Positions 1-5,284 of a stretch of 5,284 nt of DNA are shown here, piece after piece (the first letter of the stretch is position 1; each line of letters begins with the position of its first letter). The notes below the pieces were generated by a model. It was not told the DNA's origin, ran no database searches, and saw only the letters and a list, made by a program, of their open reading frames with translations. Location of the stretch: assembly GCA_030596365.1 (NCBI GenBank), contig JAUVKG010000224.1, positions 1-5,284 on the forward strand. Direction: 5' to 3'. A program made the position numbers and the translations under genes. This stretch comes from Chlamydiota bacterium (lineage in GTDB: Bacteria; Auribacterota; UBA3054; B51-G9).

Positions 1-21
1 TGTGTCTTGAGATGAAAAATA

Positions 22-205
22 AAGAGTCGCTCGCGTTGCTCGCCTAAGGTTGCTCGCTTTGCTCGCCTAAGGTTGCTCGCTTTGCTCGCCTAAGGTTGCT
101 CGCTTTGCTCTCTTAAGGTCGCTCGCTTTGCTCTCTTAAGGTCGCTCGCTTTGCTCGCCTAAGGTTGTTCGCTTCGCTCTCTTAAGGTTTGTAACTTTGT
201 AACCT
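22..205. repeat. 23-bp tandem repeat array
   Basis: The string TAAGGT recurs at 45, 68, 91, 114, 137, 160 and 183, an exact 23-bp period. A degenerate copy precedes it at 22-44. The 45-67 and 68-90 copies are identical. Later copies vary at a few positions: GGTT or GGTC near the left, and GCC or TCT at the right end. Most copies contain GCTCGC-TTT-GCTCGC, two direct hexamers around TTT. The unit at 183-205 keeps the period but replaces the core with a GTAAC-TTT-GTAAC motif. The period is not a multiple of three and every frame meets stops, so it is not coding. There are no unique spacers, so it is not a CRISPR array. Function is unknown. Confidence 0.9.
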
Positions 206-250
206 TAAATCCCATGTAATGGGATAACCTTAAGTTCATCTTTGATGAAC
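182..250. repeat. Three consecutive dyad-symmetry elements
   Basis: Three perfect inverted repeats follow one another. TTAAGGTT (182-189) pairs with AACCTTAA (201-208) around an 11-base loop. ATCCCAT (209-215) pairs with ATGGGAT (219-225) around GTA. GTTCATC (234-240) pairs with GATGAAC (244-250) around TTT. The last two are 17-bp dyads with three-base centres and unrelated arm sequences, separated by AACCTTAA. They could form small hairpins in RNA or act as protein-binding half-site pairs. None is followed by a T-run, so they do not look like intrinsic terminators. The first dyad is also where the leader switches from AAGGTT to AACCTT orientation. Confidence 0.8.
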
Positions 251-255
251 AACCT

Positions 256-308
256 TGAAACCTTAAACCTTAAACCTTAAACCTTAAAACCCTAAACCTT
301 AAAACCCT
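256..308. repeat. TAAACCT heptamer array upstream of the LamG gene
   Basis: This array holds three perfect TAAACCT units (264-284), flanked by TGAAACCT (256-263), TAAAACCC (285-292), TAAACCT (293-299) and TAAAACCCT (300-308). It ends 9 bases before the ATG at 318. There is no AGGAGG-like ribosome binding site in the intervening bases (TAGCTTATC). Copy-number change here would alter spacing ahead of the start without changing the reading frame. No convincing -35/-10 pair could be assigned inside the array. Confidence 0.85.
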
Positions 309-317
309 TAGCTTATC

Positions 318-1727
318 ATGAAAACTTTAAAAATCACTCTAATCTTAATCCTGATTGCCATTTGCAATACTGTATCAGCTCAATACGTTGATGAATCAAC
401 ATTACAACTTCTTATGCACTGCGATGAAGCTTATTATCAAGGCTCCTGGTATATTTCTCCAGACGATAATTCCAGCGGACGACCTCACAATTTGCCAATT
501 TTGGACAAAGCGAATGGTTCCTGGATTGTTGATCCTGTTTCCGAACCGACTCTAATGCCGGATTCACCATACGGTGGAAAATATATGCACTTTGATGGTG
601 TGAGTAATTCAGTATATGTCTATACCGGCTGGTCAAATACTCCTACTGTTATTTGTGATTTTTCTTTAAGATGGCTTGGCTATCCGCCTACTAACAATCC
701 TTATGCAGGACTAATTCAAACAGTTCCATGGAGATCTTTTTTAAGACCCGGTGGACCGACAACCTGCCATGTAAGATTCCTCTTAAAAGACGGAACATGG
801 ATAAATTCTGAAAAATATCTGAACTCTAACAAATGGTATCAAGTCCGATTCTCTATTACTAATAATACGGCTGTGTTGATTGTTGGTGATACAACAAATA
901 CTGTTTCACCGGTATCATTAGATGATGTACCTTCCCAAATTATGTTAGGAAATGATATTTATCGTCCGGAAGAACGTTTCTTTTATGGCGATCTCGATGA
1001 AATTAGAATCGGTACCTCTGTAAAACCACCTCCTGTTTATACAGATGAGCCAACATTACAACTTCTTGCTCACTGCGATTCTACTAATCAGGAAAATTCA
1101 TGGTTGATTACTCCGGACGATAATTCAAGTGGTAGAGATGCAAACATACCAATTTTAGACAAAAATATCTATGACTGGTCTGTTGATATTTCTACCGAAC
1201 CGACTTTAATGCCGATTTCTCCATATGGTGGAAATTATATGCGCTTTGACGGTGTGACTAACTCAATATATGTTGAGCCCGGATGGGAAAAATCTGCTAA
1301 TGTTATTTGTGACTTCTCATTTAGATGGTTCGGATATCCTGATGCCGGTACATACCAGGCGATTGTTCAAACAGTTCCCTGGAGAAGTTTTATCACTCGT
1401 GGTGGCCCGACAACATGTCGATTACGTTATCTTGTTGGAACGAACTGGATATATTCAACTAAATATTTGAATTCTAATAAATGGTATGATGTTCACTTTT
1501 CTATTATTGATGATGCGGCAGTATTGATTATTGATGACACAACAAATACACTGTCAGCTGTATCATTAACAAATTTATCTTCTCAGATTACAATTGGAAA
1601 TGATATTTTTAGTCCCGCTACCAGATTCTTTTATGGCGATATCGATGAAGTAAGAATCGGTTATATTCCCGAACCGGTTTCTATTTATTATTTGTTATTT
1701 ATCATATGGAAATTTATTAATGATTAG
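318..1727 (+). CDS. Secreted tandem LamG/concanavalin A-like domain protein with a truncated PEP-CTERM tail
   Basis: The product is a 469-residue exported protein. Residues 1-21 form a signal peptide with a Lys-containing start, a hydrophobic core at about 6-16, and likely cleavage after Val-Ser-Ala21. Two homologous domains follow, about 24-237 and 242-449. Each opens with a DExTLQLLxHCD stretch, has an FDGV(S/T)NS(I/V)YV strand, and ends with FFYGD(L/I)DE(I/V)RIG. This is the pattern of LamG_3-type jelly-roll domains, which bind carbohydrates or proteins in many secreted bacterial proteins. Residues 76-101 and 294-319 agree at 21 of 26 positions, so the duplication is clear. The C-terminus has Pro-Glu-Pro at 451-453 and a hydrophobic run, as in PEP-CTERM sorting signals, but it ends FIND with only one Lys instead of an Arg/Lys cluster. 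Start at 318 is supported by the signal peptide. Ligand and partner are unknown, and no exosortase gene is in the window. Confidence 0.8.
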   Translation: MKTLKITLILILIAICNTVSAQYVDESTLQLLMHCDEAYYQGSWYISPDDNSSGRPHNLPILDKANGSWIVDPVSEPTLMPDSPYGGKYMHFDGVSNSVYVYTGWSNTPTVICDFSLRWLGYPPTNNPYAGLIQTVPWRSFLRPGGPTTCHVRFLLKDGTWINSEKYLNSNKWYQVRFSITNNTAVLIVGDTTNTVSPVSLDDVPSQIMLGNDIYRPEERFFYGDLDEIRIGTSVKPPPVYTDEPTLQLLAHCDSTNQENSWLITPDDNSSGRDANIPILDKNIYDWSVDISTEPTLMPISPYGGNYMRFDGVTNSIYVEPGWEKSANVICDFSFRWFGYPDAGTYQAIVQTVPWRSFITRGGPTTCRLRYLVGTNWIYSTKYLNSNKWYDVHFSIIDDAAVLIIDDTTNTLSAVSLTNLSSQITIGNDIFSPATRFFYGDIDEVRIGYIPEPVSIYYLLFIIWKFIND

Positions 1728-1740
1728 AAGAAAAAATTGA
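1708..1740 (+). other. Out-of-frame continuation of the PEP-CTERM tail (possible frameshift)
   Basis: Reading one base ahead of the LamG gene frame from 1708 gives GNLLMIRRKN and then TGA at 1738-1740. Joined to the in-frame PEPVSIYYLLFI segment, this would complete a standard PEP-CTERM signal: Pro-Glu-Pro, about 17 hydrophobic or neutral residues, then Arg-Arg-Lys. The frame itself ends at TAG 1725-1727 without a basic cluster. The +1 frame is open from the Pro-Glu-Pro codons (1668-1676) through 1737, so a one-base change anywhere in about 1677-1712 would join the two. This could be a real mutation, a sequencing error or translational frameshifting; no classical slippery heptamer is evident. 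Confidence 0.6.
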
Positions 1741-1881
1741 ATATCCAACATCGATTAACGATTTTAGATTTTAGAAGTTAAATAAATCGAATATCTAAAA
1801 TCGGTGTTCCTTGTTCTTAAATCAAATTGAATTGAATTGAATATCGAACATCGATTAACGATTTTAGATTTTAGAAGTTAA
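1735..1881. repeat. 47-bp direct repeat pair at 100-bp offset, with an internal inverted repeat
   Basis: Positions 1735-1781 and 1835-1881 match at 46 of 47 bases, the only difference being C1746 versus G1846. Both copies contain ATCGATTAACGATTTTAG. The 53 bp between them include CGATTTTAGAT (1759-1769, inside copy 1) opposed to ATCTAAAATCG (1793-1803), an 11-bp perfect inverted repeat. They also hold three tandem AATTG units (1825-1839). Sequence of the ATCGAACATCGA style resembles short intergenic repeats known from several environmental bacterial groups. I see no coding potential, no target-site duplication and no transposase. Confidence 0.85.
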
Positions 1882-1945
1882 GACCTTGAGACCTTAAGTG
1901 AACGAAGAGAACAACCTTAAACTTTAAACTTTAAACTTTAAACCT
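1879..1945. repeat. TAA-ACCT unit array with AAACTTT heptamers upstream of the symporter gene
   Basis: Successive units are TAAGACCT (1879-1886), TGAGACCT (1887-1894), a 23-bp unit starting TAAG and ending ACCT (1895-1917), TAAACTT three times (1918-1938) and TAAACCT (1939-1945). The 23-bp unit carries GTGAAC-GAA-GAGAAC, two near-identical hexamers around a trinucleotide. This repeats the architecture of the first leader with different insert sequence. Confidence 0.8.
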
Positions 1946-1947
1946 TA

Positions 1948-1977
1948 CCCAGCATTCGCCGGGCGCTTCGCGAACCC
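1948..1977 (+). promoter_or_regulatory. GC-rich pair of overlapping hairpins inside the heptamer array
   Basis: This GC-rich island lies in an otherwise AT-rich leader. CCCAGC (1948-1953) can pair with GCCGGG (1958-1963) with one A-C mismatch around ATTC. GGG-CGC (1961-1966) can instead pair with GCG (1970-1972) and CCC (1975-1977) around TTC with an AA bulge. Both use G1961-G1963, so the two stems exclude each other. The position, 31 bases before the symporter ATG, would allow a leader-RNA role if transcription starts upstream. The role is inferred only from folding; it could equally be another insert of the repeat array. Confidence 0.4.
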
Positions 1978-1979
1978 AT

Positions 1980-2007
1980 TAAACCTTAAACCTTAAACCT
2001 TAAACCT
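1980..2007. repeat. Four perfect TAAACCT heptamers next to the symporter start codon
   Basis: TAAACCT occurs four times in exact tandem (1980-1986, 1987-1993, 1994-2000, 2001-2007). A single T at 2008 separates the array from the ATG at 2009. The whole ribosome-binding region is therefore repeat sequence and contains no purine-rich Shine-Dalgarno motif. The TAA at 1994-1996 is an in-frame stop for the downstream gene and fixes the earliest possible start. The same unit array lies upstream of the gene at 318. Confidence 0.9.
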
Positions 2008-2008
2008 T

Positions 2009-3814
2009 ATGGATCAAACTACTGAATATATTTATAAATTCGTTTTTGCTGATTATGCAGTAATTGTGGGCTACTTAGTAATGCTTATCAGCGTCGGTTT
2101 TATAATGAAAAAAATGAGCAAAAATATTAAAGATTATTTCATCGGCGGTAACCATGTTGCCTGGTGGCTCGCCGGAGCAAGCTGTTTTATGATGTCATTC
2201 AGCGCGTGGACATTCACAGGCGCGGCAGGTTTTGCTTATAAATACGGTATATTGATAATTTTGTTATTCTGGTTTAATGTTTTCGCATTCATTTTTATGG
2301 GAAAATTTATCGCCGCAAAATGCAGACAAACAAGAAAAATAACTTACTTACAAATCGTTTATGATAGATTCGGCAGAGCAGCAGAACAAGTTTATACTTA
2401 TATCCAAATTCCTATGATGCTTTTCGGCGGTGCGATATGGCTGATCGGTTTAGCAACTTTTGTTTCAGTTGCTTTTGGTTTACCGATGCAGATGACTATT
2501 ATTATCAGTGGAGCAGTTATTTTAACTTACTCAACTTTAAGTGGTTCGTGGGGAGTTATGACAACGGATTTTCTGCAATCACTTGTGCTTATGGTTCTTA
2601 CTCTTGTGATTGGAGTTCTCGTTGTTCTTAAAGCTGGAAGTATTGGTGAAATCATATCAAACGTACCGGCTTCGCATCTTAAATTAGTATCATCAAACCA
2701 CAGTATTTTGTGGATCATCGCTTATTTTTGTCAGGTCTTTGTTATCTTTACTTCTATTACAGGGGCACCAAGATATCTTGCCGTTAAAGACGGTAAAGCG
2801 GCAAGTAAAGCAGCATATTTTGCTGCAGCTTTATTTTTTATTGGTCCGCTTATCTGGTTTATTCCCCCTATTGCCGCTTCATATTTTTTCCCTGATATTG
2901 CTGCTTCATTGCCGGGACTCGCTAACCCTCAGGACGGAGCTTACGTAATAATGGGACTTCACGTTCTGCCGCACGGCCTTGCCGGTCTTTTGATAATGGT
3001 AATTTTCGCGGCAACTTTGAGCAGTATGGACACCGCTGTAAATCAGAATGCGGCGATAATCTGTATGAATGTTTATAAACCATTAATACGTCCAAAAGCT
3101 TCTCAAAAAGAAATGTTTGTTGTTGCTCATATAGTAAATGTGATGCTCGGATTAATTGTTATGTTGACTGCATTACTTTTTGCAGGTCAAAAAGATCTGC
3201 CACTATTCGATTTGATGCTCTTGCTCGCAGGAAGCATTGGCATGCCTATCGCACTGCCTTTCCTGCTTGTTTATTGGGTGAAAAAAACTCCGAGATGGTC
3301 GGCTGTCGTTGCTTCCGTTCTCGGTGTCGGATATAGCGCGCTTTCTAAAACTTACGGCTTTCTTGCCGTCCCGCACAAATGGGCTACTGATTTACTTAAC
3401 CAATCAGGATTGTTCAATCTTGATCCAACCAAAGAATGGCCTTTCCCTTTAATCGTTGGCGGAATTATATTAATTAGTGGTGGAACATTCTTACTTTCAA
3501 CTTTGGCTTGGAGATGGGTTGGCAGTGAATCAAAAGATAAAATAGAAGATTTTTACAAAACAATGAATACTCCCGTTGATCCTGTTAAAGAATCAATTGG
3601 TAATGTTGATAACCGGCAATTCTTTATTATTGGTACTCTTGCAATGATTGTTGGCAGTGGACTTTTATTATTATTGTTCACACCAAATGATATGATTTCA
3701 AGAATAGCGATTGCTTTTACAGGGGTGGTAATTTTCCTCGTTGGATTAGGTTTCTATATTATTGGGAAAAAAACCGCTAAATCATTACAATTGATTGAAA
3801 GTGAAAATGAATGA
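2009..3814 (+). CDS. Sodium:solute symporter, SSS (SLC5-like) family
   Basis: This is a 601-residue inner-membrane transporter of the solute:sodium symporter family (SSF/SLC5), expected to import a solute with Na+. Roughly 13-15 hydrophobic segments are visible. The first is near 16-33 and two extra ones lie at about 535-555 and 562-582, after the core. Family features include SAWTFTGAAG (65-74) in an early helix, the Y-x5-G-x6-TD-x2-Q signature (Tyr174, Gly179, Thr186-Asp187, Gln190), GAPRYLAVKD from residue 252, and ATLSSMDTAVN (335-345). In this family the paired serines (338-339) line the Na2 sodium site. Substrate cannot be told from sequence: sugars, sialic acid, carboxylates and amino acids are all known for the family. 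The ATG at 2009 is the only reasonable start, because a stop lies five codons upstream and the hydrophobic N-terminus begins soon after. The gene is intact; an adjacent exported protein suggests a carbohydrate-related solute, but weakly. Confidence 0.93.
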   Translation: MDQTTEYIYKFVFADYAVIVGYLVMLISVGFIMKKMSKNIKDYFIGGNHVAWWLAGASCFMMSFSAWTFTGAAGFAYKYGILIILLFWFNVFAFIFMGKFIAAKCRQTRKITYLQIVYDRFGRAAEQVYTYIQIPMMLFGGAIWLIGLATFVSVAFGLPMQMTIIISGAVILTYSTLSGSWGVMTTDFLQSLVLMVLTLVIGVLVVLKAGSIGEIISNVPASHLKLVSSNHSILWIIAYFCQVFVIFTSITGAPRYLAVKDGKAASKAAYFAAALFFIGPLIWFIPPIAASYFFPDIAASLPGLANPQDGAYVIMGLHVLPHGLAGLLIMVIFAATLSSMDTAVNQNAAIICMNVYKPLIRPKASQKEMFVVAHIVNVMLGLIVMLTALLFAGQKDLPLFDLMLLLAGSIGMPIALPFLLVYWVKKTPRWSAVVASVLGVGYSALSKTYGFLAVPHKWATDLLNQSGLFNLDPTKEWPFPLIVGGIILISGGTFLLSTLAWRWVGSESKDKIEDFYKTMNTPVDPVKESIGNVDNRQFFIIGTLAMIVGSGLLLLLFTPNDMISRIAIAFTGVVIFLVGLGFYIIGKKTAKSLQLIESENE

Positions 3815-3882
3815 GAAAAAAGCGATAACCTTGCAAAATATTTTACTGCCTGAAAGGCAAATTTAACAAGATACTTATTCTT

Positions 3883-3958
3883 TCTTCTTGGTGTCTTCGT
3901 GCCTTTGTGGCCTATTATTATTTTTATTTGCCACTAAGACTCTAAGACACGAAGAATA
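3883..3958. repeat. Imperfect 29-bp inverted repeat between the symporter and the next gene
   Basis: The arm 3883-3911 (contains TTGGTGTCTTCGTG and ends TTGTGGC) is complementary to 3930-3958 (begins GCCACTAAGAC, contains AAGACACGAAGAA) at 23 of 29 positions, with an 18-base AT-rich loop. The GGTGTCTTCGTG / CACGAAGACACC style is familiar from intergenic repeats in environmental bacterial genomes. The rest of the 163-bp spacer (3815-3977) holds a short TGCCT-GAA-AGGCA stem at 3847-3859 and an A-rich tract before the next ATG. The element may end or stabilise the symporter transcript, but neither stem is followed by a clear T-run. Confidence 0.75.
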
Positions 3959-3977
3959 CTGAAAAAAATATAAAATT

Positions 3978-5284
3978 ATGAAAAAATTATTAATAATACT
4001 TTTACTTTCTTCGTTGCAAATATCTTCATCAGGATGTCTTGCTAAACAAATCAATAAAAAAAATAATATTAAAACAAATACTTTAAATAAAGAAAAAATT
4101 GAAACCAAAAACATAATCCGGAATTTTAATGATAGACGTTGGCTGCTAATTACAAATTCAGCTTCCAGAGGCGTGGTTAACGCCAAACACGTCTCTGATA
4201 TCAGAAACGATATTTACGGAAATCGTGCAATCGCTAATCTACTAATTGGCCGATTTGAAAAACAAGCTAACGAACGAATAAAGCGAACAGCGGAATGGTT
4301 TGAATTCCCACACCCGAAAGGGCGTAAACTTCAGGGTGAATGTGATTTTGCCGCTGTAAAGTTGACGCGTGCATATTATTTGTTTAATGACACCAAAAAA
4401 CTTGAACCCGAAACGCTTAAAGAAATTAAAAACTTTTTTCTGAATTATGATTATGAAAGCTGTTTCCCTTCAGAAAATCACTTCTTCCTCTTTCGGTCCA
4501 GTCGATACCTGATGGCACAGGCTTTTCCTGATAAAATGTTCAAAGCCTATGGGAAAAAAGGAAAAGAATTGCTTAAAATAGACGGCAAATGGCTGGAAAA
4601 TTTTATAAAATTCCGCGCTCGGAGAGGTTGGGGTGAATTCGATTCTACATGCTATCTACCGGCTGATTGGGAATGCCTTGTAAACTTATACGACTTCAGC
4701 AAAAATAAAAAATTGAAAAAACTCGCCGGCATGATGCTTGATCTCCTTCTCGTGGATATGGCGGTGGATTCTCTGAACGGTATGTATGGCGGCGCTCACG
4801 GAAGAATATACCAAAATCAGGCAATGGATCACAAACGAGAACCAACTTTTCTTTTGCAGTACCTATATTTCGGTAATGTAGATCCGGCATTGATAACAAA
4901 TAGGGAATTGGGCATTGAACCATTGACTTCTACATATCGACCGTCGGAAATTATTATAGATATTACTCTCAATAGAAAAAATAACTATGAAAATAGGGAA
5001 CGAAAACATTTGCATAATACTGAAGACCCAATGCCGGAAAAACCACTTCCCGGAAGTATTTGCAAATACACTTACTGGACTCCTGAATACGTAATGGGAT
5101 GTGTTCAAAAACAAGATCCTTATCCGGAAAATTGTATTGGAAAATGGTACGCAAATCATGAGCAGCATCAATGGGATCTTACTGTTGGAACAAACACAAC
5201 ATCAAGAATTTTCACACATCATCCGGGCAAAAAAGGTCCCGAACATGGTTATTGGACGGGAGATATTGATTGTGGATGCGGAAG
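3978..5284 (+). CDS. Exported protein of unrecognised family, 3' end beyond the window
   Basis: The frame stays open from ATG 3978 to the edge: 435 complete codons and no stop. An in-frame TGA at 3960-3962 and a signal sequence (Lys2-Lys3, hydrophobic 4-10) support this start. Ser-Ser-Gly-Cys20 could be a weak lipobox (Ser rather than Leu at -3), so it may be a lipoprotein or a cleaved secreted protein. Residues about 50-300 look mainly alpha-helical. They include SENHFF (165-170, His168), WGEFDSTCY (218-226) and GGAHGR (271-276, His274), conserved-looking polar clusters of the kind that line alpha/alpha-toroid sites in polysaccharide lyases and related enzymes. That fold is a guess and no catalytic activity is claimed. 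After residue 300 the sequence is rich in Trp, Tyr, Pro and Cys. It follows the symporter by 163 bp. There is no Shine-Dalgarno sequence, only an A-rich leader. Confidence 0.85.
   Translation, partial: MKKLLIILLLSSLQISSSGCLAKQINKKNNIKTNTLNKEKIETKNIIRNFNDRRWLLITNSASRGVVNAKHVSDIRNDIYGNRAIANLLIGRFEKQANERIKRTAEWFEFPHPKGRKLQGECDFAAVKLTRAYYLFNDTKKLEPETLKEIKNFFLNYDYESCFPSENHFFLFRSSRYLMAQAFPDKMFKAYGKKGKELLKIDGKWLENFIKFRARRGWGEFDSTCYLPADWECLVNLYDFSKNKKLKKLAGMMLDLLLVDMAVDSLNGMYGGAHGRIYQNQAMDHKREPTFLLQYLYFGNVDPALITNRELGIEPLTSTYRPSEIIIDITLNRKNNYENRERKHLHNTEDPMPEKPLPGSICKYTYWTPEYVMGCVQKQDPYPENCIGKWYANHEQHQWDLTVGTNTTSRIFTHHPGKKGPEHGYWTGDIDCGCG

Noticed and set aside
1..47. 3' end of an upstream gene
   Set aside because: Stops occur at 8-10, 13-15 and 45-47 in the three frames, but too little sequence is left to tell whether any is real.
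192..199. Bacteroidota-type -7 box (TAACTTTG)
   Set aside because: It has no convincing -33 partner, is over 100 bp from the start, and is explained by the repeated GTAAC-TTT-GTAAC unit.
22..205. CRISPR array
   Set aside because: The 23-bp units are contiguous, with no unique spacers between them, and no cas gene is present.
255..283. Sigma-70 promoter with TTGAAA at 255-260
   Set aside because: No TATAAT-like box lies at the right spacing; the hexamer is a by-product of the repeat.
256..308. Telomere-like sequence (CCCTAAA occurs once at 290-296)
   Set aside because: The main unit is TAAACCT, the arrays are short and internal, and the flanking genes are bacterial in type.
1735..1881. Insertion sequence or MITE remnant
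   Set aside because: There are repeats, but no transposase, no terminal inverted repeats at the outer ends and no target duplication.
3847..3859. Intrinsic terminator for the symporter gene
   Set aside because: TGCCT-GAA-AGGCA gives only a 5-bp stem and is followed by AATTTAAC rather than a T-run.
3875..4186. 103-codon reverse-strand reading frame
   Set aside because: It runs antisense through the inverted repeat and the start of the well-supported exported protein, and its product is low-complexity.
4696..5171. Reverse-strand reading frames of 75 and 102 codons
   Set aside because: They are antisense shadows of the long open frame from 3978 to the edge, overlap each other, and lack recognisable domains.

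Overview
This window reads as a low-GC bacterial chromosome segment with three genes, all on the + strand, separated by unusually repeat-rich spacers. I see no phage, plasmid, CRISPR, rRNA or tRNA signal. The first gene product has a signal peptide, LamG-like domains and a C-terminal Ile-Pro-Glu-Pro plus hydrophobic stretch of the PEP-CTERM sorting type. Together with low GC, starts without a Shine-Dalgarno sequence, an SSS-family symporter beside a secreted hypothetical protein, and repetitive spacers, this suggests an uncultured member of the PVC group (Kiritimatiellota, Lentisphaerota or Verrucomicrobiota type). That placement is inference; no marker gene is present.

Layout. Positions 1-317 are a non-coding leader made of a 23-bp tandem array, three dyad units and a heptamer (TAAACCT) array. 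Positions 318-1727 encode a secreted two-domain LamG/concanavalin A-like protein. Its in-frame PEP-CTERM tail is cut short, while a canonical Arg-Arg-Lys tail lies one frame away at 1708-1740. Positions 1728-2008 are a second repeat spacer: a 47-bp direct repeat at an offset of exactly 100 bp, then AAACTTT and AAACCTT heptamers around a GC-rich double hairpin. The last heptamer touches the next start codon. Positions 2009-3814 encode a sodium:solute symporter. Positions 3815-3977 hold a large imperfect inverted repeat. From 3978 to the window edge runs a 3'-truncated gene for an exported protein of unrecognised family, possibly an alpha/alpha-toroid carbohydrate-active protein.

How the genes may work together (inference). 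A surface LamG protein, a sodium-coupled solute importer and an exported, possibly polysaccharide-acting protein would fit uptake of a carbohydrate. However, the long repeat spacers argue against one tight operon, and no sulfatase, glycosidase or regulator is visible.

The most unusual element is the shared architecture of the two leaders. Both are built from units of the form TAA-[optional insert]-ACCT. The insert is absent (7-bp heptamers) or is 16-18 bp long and often made of two 6-7-bp half-sites around a 3-bp centre, in direct or inverted orientation. This looks like one modular intergenic repeat system rather than unrelated simple repeats.
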